The position numbers and the translations under genes are program-made. Below, piece by piece: positions 18,800 to 27,100 of a DNA stretch of 64,000 nt. The stretch's first letter is position 1. Every line of letters starts with the position of its first letter. This DNA comes from Alicyclobacillus kakegawensis NBRC 103104. Its GTDB lineage: Bacteria; Bacillota; Bacilli; Alicyclobacillales; Alicyclobacillaceae. The notes under the pieces were generated by a model. It worked only from the letters and a program-made list of their open reading frames with translations. It was not told where the DNA came from and did not search any database. The stretch covers positions 1 through 64,000 of the forward strand of contig NZ_BCRP01000009.1 of NCBI RefSeq assembly GCF_001552655.1. The letters run 5' to 3'.

Positions 18800-19590
18800 C
18801 CATTCCCGATGGCATTGTGGTCTTTGAAATGAGCGGGAGAATGGCCCACTTCCGCAAGGTTCATACGAATTCCTCTTCTCTCACGTACTTGGTGCCTCCG
18901 CGAACAACCCTTAGCGGCATCGTAGCCGCTATATTGGGGCTGGAGCGGGATTCCTATTATGAGCAGCTCGGACCAAGAAACTCTTGGTTGACTGTGTCCC
19001 TGCGCACGCCTGTGCGTACCGTCATGCAAACGATAAACAACTTGTTTGTGAAATCTCCATCGGATTTGTCGGGGTCCAATGGCCATACCCAGGTGCCCAC
19101 GGAACTGGTCATACCGCAAACGGGGGAGGGCGTCCTAACATACAGAATATATTTCTCCCATAGGGACTCAGCCGTCATGAGCGAGCTGGTGGAACGGATA
19201 GCCGAGCACAAACCGGTCTATCCAGTTGCTCTGGGAACGGCTTCCATGCTTGCGTCCTTGCACTGGGTGGAGCTCGTTACCGTTGACCGCCTGCAACTTA
19301 TTCCCGCGGGAACCGATATTGATGTCGTCACCCCTTGCCTTTTGGATGATGTGGCAGGCTGGGCCTCCGGTTTTGACGATAACATGGGAAAGCCTGTTGA
19401 AGCGGTCAAGGACCTGATGCCATACAGCTTCGGACCACATCGCACTCACGGTTGGAGCCGGGAATTTATCCTGGAACGTTCTGGGAATCCCATGCCCTTG
19501 CGATTGCGCTCCCCAGCTTGGCGATTGCATTTTACAGGCGGCCATTCGGAAGTCATAGCCTTTGCTGAGGACGGTGAGTCTTTAAGGTGA
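18796..19590 (+). CDS. cas5: Cascade subunit Cas5 (type I-B)
   Basis: 264-residue RAMP protein that caps the 5' handle of the crRNA. The N-terminus shows IVVFEMSGRMAHFRKVHTNS and YLVPPRTTLSGIVAAILGLE, the Cas5 signature. Coupled by ATGA to cas7 and by a 4-nt overlap to cas3. No sign of the catalytic role that Cas5 has in type I-C, since Cas6 is present. Confidence 0.92.
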   Translation: MTIPDGIVVFEMSGRMAHFRKVHTNSSSLTYLVPPRTTLSGIVAAILGLERDSYYEQLGPRNSWLTVSLRTPVRTVMQTINNLFVKSPSDLSGSNGHTQVPTELVIPQTGEGVLTYRIYFSHRDSAVMSELVERIAEHKPVYPVALGTASMLASLHWVELVTVDRLQLIPAGTDIDVVTPCLLDDVAGWASGFDDNMGKPVEAVKDLMPYSFGPHRTHGWSREFILERSGNPMPLRLRSPAWRLHFTGGHSEVIAFAEDGESLR

Positions 19591-22079
19591 GGGATTACGA
19601 TTCTCACGTCTGGCGTGAAGCCGATGGACGGATCTCTCGCCGGACTCGTCTATCCGACCACCTACAAGCGGTGGCCAATGCTGCAGCCGCAGCATTGGCC
19701 GACCGTGATGTGAGTCTGCAGAGATTTGGAGCTCTATCGGGTTTGTGCCACGACTTTGGCAAGTTTACGTCTTACTTTCAGACCTATCTTGTCACCGGCC
19801 ATGTTCACCCCAAGGGTTTTCAGCAACACTCATTCATATCGGCATTGTATGGTGCGTTTGAAGCGTATAGGGTTCTCGCCACTCACCAGTGGCTGCGAGA
19901 GTGGGATCCACTGCTCATTTATCTGGCGATCAAACATCACCATGGAGACCTGGCCAATCTCGACGTAGACATTGGCAGGCAATGCATGCGTGCAGCGGAT
20001 CCGTTTGAAATAACAAACCAACTCTCCGATCCGCTGTTCAAAGCGTCCCACCAAGTGCGCGATCTGGCGACGCATATGAGCGATGTCGCTGCCGAGTTAG
20101 GCAGGGCAGCTTATGGATTGCCCAATCTGCTGCCCGAGGGTTTCGTTCCACATGTGCAGGAATTTGTTGAAGATGGCTGGTGGAAGACATTTAGTCGGTT
20201 GGTCAAGGATGCCCGTTCGTATCGTCGTACGGCTGACATGAAGGGCCACCCCGTGTTCTTGCGGTTGCTTCGATGCTTCTCGGCGTTGATTGATGGAGAC
20301 AAGCGCGATGCCGCACACATTGTCACTTCCACACGTGTGGATATACCTGCCACCATTGTGGATGACTATGTCGCAAAGAGATTTAGAGGGGTTCATGGCA
20401 TGGCCACTGTGCGACGGGGGCTATACGAGAGGGTTCGCCAGCGCGCAAGAGATTTTTGCGAAAACGGGTTGTTCACACTGACTGCCCCGACTGGGAGCGG
20501 GAAAACCCTGTCTGCCCTCGCAGCAGCGATGTACCTGAGAAATCACGGTCAAGCCACAGGACAAGGGGTCCCGCGCGTCATCTATGCAATGCCATTTACG
20601 AGCATTATCGATCAAAATTATGAGGTACTCAGAAGCGTCCTGAGCAGTCTGGATGCCTTCAGCGGCAATGAACATCAATATGTGATGATGCATCACCACT
20701 TGGCCCCTGTCAAGGCTCAACGCGATGGCGTTGAGCTGCCGGTCGAAGATGCCTTGATGCTGCAGGAAGGATGGGATAGTGAATGTGTTGTAACCACGTT
20801 TGTGCAACTGTTTGATACGTTGTTGGGTTATCGAAATCGTGCCTTGAAACGTTTGCACCGTTTGGCTAATTCGATTTTGATTTTGGATGAGGTGCAGAGT
20901 TTACCTGCCGAATACTGGCCCCTAATTGGCAATTTGTTGACTACTGCTGTGAAAGAATTGCGGATGAAGGTCATCCTGATGACGGCGACCCAGCCCCGAC
21001 TATTGGTCTCCGGAGCCGTCGAATTGGCTGGGGAGCCTCAGGAAGTGCAGGATTTATTTGAACAATTGGATCGGGTTGATCTGTACGTGGATCTCTCACC
21101 CGTATCCCTGGACCAGTTTATAGACGATTTTCTGCAGAGATTCCGGCGTGATCAGTCATACTTGCTCATCTTCAACACGATTCATACGTCGATAGAGGTG
21201 TTTCAGCGGCTTGAGCAGCAATTACGAGGCACTGTGGAACATTTAAGCTACTTGTCTGGGAACGTGGTGCCGGCTATACGCAGGAAGCGTGTTGAGGAGA
21301 TCGTCGCTGCAAGTAGAGCCGGACATCCCGTTCTCGTTGTAGCCACGCAGGTTGTCGAAGCGGGGGTCGATCTGGACGTAGACGTGGTATACCGAGAATT
21401 GGCACCGATCGATTCCATAGTGCAGGCGGCAGGCCGGTGTAATCGCAACAACGCTTCATCCGACAGGGGGGAGGTGCGCGTATTTCAGCTCCTGCGCGAG
21501 TCTGGAGCGCGCAGTTCGATGGAAGTGGTCTACAAGGCCTTTAAGTCGGAAGCTACACTACGAGCGTTGGACAAACATTTGGGTGGCTCTGGGGCAGGTG
21601 TGATACCGGAATCTGCGTTACCCCGGCTTGTGACAAATTATTTTGAGACGCTGGCTGACACCATATCCAAGGGAGACTCGGAGCAGATCTGGCGCTCGGC
21701 CGCCAATCTTGACTTCTCTCCAGGAAAAGAAGGTGACGGGTTGGCGGTTTGTGACTTTCATTTAATCACCGAGTATCCGTCGTATGTAAATCTCTTCGTA
21801 GAATGTGACGAGTCAGCCGCAGAGTTATGGACGTGGTACCAGACAGACGTTGTACACGAGCTGGATTTTCGTCGGCGTCAGGAAACGTATTTGCGACGGA
21901 AAGCAGAGTTTCATGGCTACATTCTTTCCGTGCGCGCGAAGCGTGCCATGTCATTAGGTGCACAGCCAATTGGAGATGGAGGGTTGTGGTACCTGCCTGG
22001 CGTGGGGAATGGGCACGAGTATTACCACCCGGTGACAGGGCTGGCCTATCAGCCGGAAGATATCCAACTTATGTTGTAA
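19587..22079 (+). CDS. cas3: CRISPR-associated helicase-nuclease Cas3 (HD fused)
   Basis: 830 residues. The N-terminal HD nuclease shows LCHDFGKFTSYFQTYL and the following IKHHHGDL; the superfamily 2 helicase follows with Walker A TAPTGSGKT (about residue 300), motif II LILDEVQSLP (DEVQ variant common in Cas3), motif III MTATQPR and motif VI QAAGRCNRNN. It degrades DNA marked by Cascade. GTG start overlapping cas5. Length and domain order are complete, so the interference arm appears intact. Confidence 0.94.
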   Translation: MRDYDSHVWREADGRISRRTRLSDHLQAVANAAAAALADRDVSLQRFGALSGLCHDFGKFTSYFQTYLVTGHVHPKGFQQHSFISALYGAFEAYRVLATHQWLREWDPLLIYLAIKHHHGDLANLDVDIGRQCMRAADPFEITNQLSDPLFKASHQVRDLATHMSDVAAELGRAAYGLPNLLPEGFVPHVQEFVEDGWWKTFSRLVKDARSYRRTADMKGHPVFLRLLRCFSALIDGDKRDAAHIVTSTRVDIPATIVDDYVAKRFRGVHGMATVRRGLYERVRQRARDFCENGLFTLTAPTGSGKTLSALAAAMYLRNHGQATGQGVPRVIYAMPFTSIIDQNYEVLRSVLSSLDAFSGNEHQYVMMHHHLAPVKAQRDGVELPVEDALMLQEGWDSECVVTTFVQLFDTLLGYRNRALKRLHRLANSILILDEVQSLPAEYWPLIGNLLTTAVKELRMKVILMTATQPRLLVSGAVELAGEPQEVQDLFEQLDRVDLYVDLSPVSLDQFIDDFLQRFRRDQSYLLIFNTIHTSIEVFQRLEQQLRGTVEHLSYLSGNVVPAIRRKRVEEIVAASRAGHPVLVVATQVVEAGVDLDVDVVYRELAPIDSIVQAAGRCNRNNASSDRGEVRVFQLLRESGARSSMEVVYKAFKSEATLRALDKHLGGSGAGVIPESALPRLVTNYFETLADTISKGDSEQIWRSAANLDFSPGKEGDGLAVCDFHLITEYPSYVNLFVECDESAAELWTWYQTDVVHELDFRRRQETYLRRKAEFHGYILSVRAKRAMSLGAQPIGDGGLWYLPGVGNGHEYYHPVTGLAYQPEDIQLML

Positions 22080-22093
22080 CGAGAGGGGGCACG

Positions 22094-22606
22094 ATGGACG
22101 GAATGATCGAAGATATACCTGTAACCGGCACATTGGTCTGGTATTTTCATGTCTGTCCTCGCGAAGCTTGGTTGATGTCACGCCAGCTTACGCCCGACGA
22201 GGATGACGACAACATTCGCTTGGGGCGCATGATCCATGAACAGTCGTTTCCCAGAGCCACGCAAGAGGCCGATTTGGGCAGCGGAAAAATGGATCGGTTG
22301 GTAAGACGCGATGGACAATTGGTTGTTTATGAGGTAAAGAAAAGTTCTCGGCATGAACATTCGGCGCGAATGCAGTTGCTCTATTATCTGTATCAGCTCC
22401 ACGAGGAAGGGATAGAGGCGGTAGGTGAGTTGCACTTTCCAGAGGAGAAGAGAGTCATTCGCGTTACATTGGGCGAATCTGAGAAGGCAGAAATTGTGCG
22501 TACTTTGTCCCATATTCGGGAGTTACTCGCTCAAGGATCTCCACCGGCGCCAACACGAATTCCTGTATGCCGGCAGTGCGCTTATGCCGAGTTTTGTTGG
22601 GCATAG
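22094..22606 (+). CDS. cas4: Cas4 exonuclease (spacer end trimming)
   Basis: 170-residue PD-(D/E)XK nuclease with an Fe-S cluster. Cysteine of the N-terminal ligand is in FHVCPREAW; the other three are in CRQCAYAEFC at the C-terminus. Active-site residues appear in the segment ending VVYEVKKSSR (E-x-K). It selects PAM-containing ends and sets prespacer length with Cas1/Cas2. ATG 22094 follows GAGAGGGGGCACG; the open frame runs far upstream inside cas3 and is not coding. Confidence 0.92.
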   Translation: MDGMIEDIPVTGTLVWYFHVCPREAWLMSRQLTPDEDDDNIRLGRMIHEQSFPRATQEADLGSGKMDRLVRRDGQLVVYEVKKSSRHEHSARMQLLYYLYQLHEEGIEAVGELHFPEEKRVIRVTLGESEKAEIVRTLSHIRELLAQGSPPAPTRIPVCRQCAYAEFCWA

Positions 22607-22645
22607 CTTCAGCGTTCCTGTGCAGCAGAATATGGAGGAGAACCT

Positions 22646-23641
22646 ATGGTTGAGAAGAGCGTATACATTTTCTCCAATGGCGAGTTGAAAAGAAAGGACA
22701 ACACCTTATTTTTCGAGACCGAAGAGGGAAAGAAGTTCATCCCAGTTACAACAGTCCGGGATATATTCCTTTTCGGCGAAGTAATATTTAATTCTAAAGT
22801 ACTGAATTTTCTATCCCAAAACGAAGCTTTGGTTCACTATTTCAACCATCATGGTTACTATGCAGGTACCATATATCCTCGAGAGCATATCGTGTCGGGC
22901 GACATGATACTTCGCCAGGCCAGCCACTATCTCAATGTAAAATTACGGGCGGAGATAGCTCGCCGGTTTATTCAAGGTTCCGCACAAAATATCCGTAGGG
23001 TTTTAAAGTACTACCAAAGTCGTGAACGAGACGTAGCGGGGCCAATTGAACGGATTGAATCCCTACTGTCTACTATTGATGAATACGAGGATGTCACTCA
23101 GTTGATGGCAATTGAAGGAAATATCCGCGAGGCATATTACGGAGCCTTTGATGCGATTCTTCAAGACAAAGGTTTTCGGTTCGAGGGGAGAACGAAGCGT
23201 CCTCCGAAGAATCCGCTAAACGCCTTGATCAGTTTCGGAAATTCCATGCTATATACGACGGTGCTCAGTGAGATCTATAAAACGCACCTTGACGCGCGCA
23301 TTGGCTACTTGCATGCTACCAATTTCAGGCGTTTTACTCTTAACCTGGACGTGGCTGAGATATTCAAGCCAATACTCGTCGACAGGATCATCTTCACTCT
23401 AGTGGGAAAGGGAATGTTGAAACCCTCTCACTTTGTAAAGGGATCAGGAGGAGTTCTTCTCAATGACACTGGGCGCGCTATCTTTATTAAGCAATGGGAC
23501 GAGCGTTTACAGCAAACTATACAACCACGTGAATTGGGGAGACCGGTATCCTATCGACGGTTAATTCGTATGGAACTCTATAAATTGGAGAAGCATCTCC
23601 TTGGGGAAAAAGCGTATATTCCTTTTGTTGCTCGATGGTAA
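22646..23641 (+). CDS. cas1: CRISPR integrase Cas1 (type I-B)
   Basis: 331 residues, usual length for I-B. Metal-binding residues are in EGNIREAYYGAFD (Glu), YLHATNFRRFTL (His) and LDVAEIFKPILVD (Asp/Glu). GGAGGAGAACCT precedes the ATG. With Cas2 it inserts new spacers at the leader end. The gene is clearly AT-richer than the flanking chromosome. Confidence 0.95.
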   Translation: MVEKSVYIFSNGELKRKDNTLFFETEEGKKFIPVTTVRDIFLFGEVIFNSKVLNFLSQNEALVHYFNHHGYYAGTIYPREHIVSGDMILRQASHYLNVKLRAEIARRFIQGSAQNIRRVLKYYQSRERDVAGPIERIESLLSTIDEYEDVTQLMAIEGNIREAYYGAFDAILQDKGFRFEGRTKRPPKNPLNALISFGNSMLYTTVLSEIYKTHLDARIGYLHATNFRRFTLNLDVAEIFKPILVDRIIFTLVGKGMLKPSHFVKGSGGVLLNDTGRAIFIKQWDERLQQTIQPRELGRPVSYRRLIRMELYKLEKHLLGEKAYIPFVARW

Positions 23642-23660
23642 TATGTGGGGAGGGTGTAAG

Positions 23661-23924
23661 GTGTTTGTTATCGTTGTGTATGACGTGAATGTGAAAAGAG
23701 TATCGAAGGTCTTAAAAACGTGCCGTCGTTACCTTTATTGGGTTCAAAATTCAGTTCTAGAGGGTGAAATTACAAAAGCGGGGTTTGAAGAGCTCAAGCG
23801 AAAGTTAGCCGCTATTATCTCACCGGAGGATGATTCGGTTCTATTTTATATATTCCGCTCGACACGTTACACGAGCCGTGAGAGCATGGGCGTCCAGAAG
23901 GGCGGAGAGGACCGCTTTCTTTGA
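23661..23924 (+). CDS. cas2: Cas2
   Basis: 87-residue ferredoxin-fold protein that dimerises between two Cas1 dimers. FVIVVYDVNVKRVSKVLKTCRRYLYWVQNSVLEGEI is the family start; the ending SRESMGVQKGGEDRFL is the C-terminal strand that contacts Cas1. I use GTG 23661 after GGGGAGGGTGTAAG; the frame is open to 23601 (overlapping cas1), giving an unlikely extension. Last gene before the leader. Confidence 0.93.
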   Translation: MFVIVVYDVNVKRVSKVLKTCRRYLYWVQNSVLEGEITKAGFEELKRKLAAIISPEDDSVLFYIFRSTRYTSRESMGVQKGGEDRFL

Positions 23925-24136
23925 AATACGGAAATACGGCCCATACGTCTACGTCAGCCATCGCTTGGCCGTCGTCGATCTGCGGTCGCGTCAAAATCCC
24001 GAAAGATCGACGACAGCGCGGGAACAATCACATTCGTTGTTACAGCAAGGGTTTTTCGGTATCATGGACCTAGCAGAAACCGCTTCTTACAATTTACCAG
24101 CCGTTTGACTTGAGGACACCTATGCGGAAAAAATGG
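23925..24136 (+). promoter_or_regulatory. CRISPR leader
   Basis: 212 bp between cas2 and the first repeat. It contains an 11-bp perfect inverted repeat at 23971-24014 and a plausible array promoter: TGGACC (24065-24070), 17-bp spacer, TACAAT (24088-24093), putting the start near 24100, about 37 nt before repeat 1. The orientation agrees with the repeat 3' end ATTGAAAC and with degenerate repeats only at the far end. Confidence 0.75.
23971..24014. repeat. 11-bp inverted repeat in the CRISPR leader
   Basis: GTCGTCGATCT (23971-23981) and AGATCGACGAC (24004-24014) are perfect inverted repeats with a 22-nt centre. Could be a protein site or hairpin in adaptation or leader transcription. Confidence 0.6.
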
Positions 24137-27100
24137 GTTGTTAGACTGCCTTTAAGGGATTGAAACTAGATAAGATTCTGTCCTTTGCACTGGTGTTGGT
24201 CGGTTGTTAGACTGCCTTTAAGGGATTGAAACTCACGAAACCTAACATCAATATTCCCATCAACATAAATGTTGTTAGACTGCCTTTAAGGGATTGAAAC
24301 AATCAAGCGTCCGGCACGGTGGGGCAACAGATTTCGACGTTGTTAGACTGCCTTTAAGGGATTGAAACATGATTTCGGCTGCCTGACCGCCGCCACTGAC
24401 TTTAGTTGTTAGACTGCCTTTAAGGGATTGAAACTATCGACCGCTGCCAGAATATAACAACGGCGAATGGGTTGTTAGACTGCCTTTAAGGGATTGAAAC
24501 TAACGTGAAAGCTGAGTAAATCACGACTCTTTGGCCGTTGTTAGACTGCCTTTAAGGGATTGAAACGCGGTCATCGCTCGCAACCGTCGCGGGTTTTGGC
24601 AAGTTGTTAGACTGCCTTTAAGGGATTGAAACATACGGTGCGAAAGCCGGAATTGCCCGTCCGAATCCGTTGTTAGACTGCCTTTAAGGGATTGAAACCA
24701 ATCGTCTGCATGATTTGGTTAGGTGGAATTGGCCTCTGTTGTTAGACTGCCTTTAAGGGATTGAAACACAACACAACCAAAGTCATCACAGGAAAGGTGC
24801 GACGTTGTTAGACTGCCTTTAAGGGATTGAAACACGGGTATGTTGACGGGTATGTTGACGCAAAATCTCAGTTGTTAGACTGCCTTTAAGGGATTGAAAC
24901 TACGGGGAGCTGGACGATGAGGCAACCCCGGGTACGCCTAGTTGTTAGACTGCCTTTAAGGGATTGAAACTCTGGGATGACTACGACGATGATGGCCTGT
25001 GCGTCTGTTGTTAGACTGCCTTTAAGGGATTGAAACCGGATCAACGCCTACGCCTCCGGTACGAATTATGCGTTGTTAGACTGCCTTTAAGGGATTGAAA
25101 CAGTGAGAAAGAGATCAAGCAGGACGAGACAGCCATCAGTTGTTAGACTGCCTTTAAGGGATTGAAACACTTCGCGGAGGGCGCGACATGAACGATGGCG
25201 TATACAGTTGTTAGACTGCCTTTAAGGGATTGAAACTGACCGTGACTTGGATCTGATAGCTCGTGTTGTTCTGCGTTGTTAGACTGCCTTTAAGGGATTG
25301 AAACAGCAAGATCGACGACCAGTACCGGGCCGCATACGGCCGAGTTGTTAGACTGCCTTTAAGGGATTGAAACCAAAAGGCATCATTGCCGTCCGGAACA
25401 GCGAACATGGTTGTTAGACTGCCTTTAAGGGATTGAAACATCACGGCTCGTCCCGCCTTTCGTTGCGAAAACAAAGTTGTTAGACTGCCTTTAAGGGATT
25501 GAAACTGCTCCGCGACTTTCACGCGAGATATGATAGGCACGTTGTTAGACTGCCTTTAAGGGATTGAAACTTTGGCAATATGCAGGGAACAACTCTATCC
25601 TCTCGGTTGTTAGACTGCCTTTAAGGGATTGAAACTGGCATATGAGCCCACGACCTCTTCATCTGGCACCGTTGTTAGACTGCCTTTAAGGGATTGAAAC
25701 TTGGAACCGGTCGACGACCAGCTTGACTCACCAGACTCGTTGTTAGACTGCCTTTAAGGGATTGAAACACTGGGTACTGGCATGGCGAGCAGGGGACGGG
25801 AACCCTGTTGTTAGACTGCCTTTAAGGGATTGAAACCAGCCGCGCTAGACTTCGTGCAGAAGGAAGCGACCGGTTGTTAGACTGCCTTTAAGGGATTGAA
25901 ACTCCCGTCCATCCATACGGCCTTCCGTCTGCAAACGGGTTGTTAGACTGCCTTTAAGGGATTGAAACGGAACGGCCAGATGCAAGCCAACAGCACAAAG
26001 CTAGTACCAGTTGTTAGACTGCCTTTAAGGGATTGAAACTCTCTGTGAATGAGCTTCAAACGGCCTTCCGTCTGGGTTGTTAGACTGCCTTTAAGGGATT
26101 GAAACCAAACTATGCCGTAATGACGGTCACGGAGCTAGACAGGGTTGTTAGACTGCCTTTAAGGGATTGAAACCAGGGCGGCGGAAAACTCTCTGGCGGG
26201 CAGGGAGACGTTGTTAGACTGCCTTTAAGGGATTGAAACTACGTAGCGTGCCGATACTATCTTTCGGCGTCGGACTGTTGTTAGACTGCCTTTAAGGGAT
26301 TGAAACTTGTGCGCCGAATTCCGATGGCGCGTGTGCTGCAGCTTGTTGTTAGACTGCCTTTAAGGGATTGAAACCACTTGGTAAGTCGGCCAGCGTGGAT
26401 GTGGAGGCGCTGAGTTGTTAGACTGCCTTTAAGGGATTGAAACATGCAGCTCAGAAGAGGGACCTGCAGACGCTCATTCAGGTTGTTAGACTGCCTTTAA
26501 GGGATTGAAACTCCTTCAGTTCGCCAAATCCCTCGACCCATGGGAAGTACGTTGTTAGACTGCCTTTAAGGGATTGAAACTCACCTCGTAAAGGTGAGCC
26601 ATGCGCGCCAGGGTTTCGTTGTTAGACTGCCTTTAAGGGATTGAAACCGTCTGCGTTCACGGCTGCGGCTGCAGGTGCTGGCGGGTTGTTAGACTGCCTT
26701 TAAGGGATTGAAACTCTCGTTCCTTGGGACGAACGCGCGGCCTATGCTCGGTTGTTAGACTGCCTTTAAGGGATTGAAACGATAGGTTTCGGGAAGTCAC
26801 GAATGGACGGCACTTTGGTTGTTAGACTGCCTTTAAGGGATTGAAACTCCGTCGGATCTCGCGCAGTCTGCAGACGATGACAACGAGTTGTTAGACTGCC
26901 TTTAAGGGATTGAAACACCGGCACGTTCAGAGGCTGCGATACCGACGTCGCTGCGTTGTTAGACTGCCTTTAAGGGATTGAAACCGTCATGAGTGCTTAC
27001 GGTGCGTTCACACTGCTCAAGTTGTTAGACTGCCTTTAAGGGATTGAAACTACGAAAGCGGGCCGCCCAATGGGCGGTTTTTTCAGTTGTTAGACTGCCT

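Noticed and set aside
23830-24108. 92-residue frame overlapping the end of cas2 and the leader
   Set aside because: No ribosome site, overlaps cas2 out of frame and covers the leader's inverted repeat and promoter.
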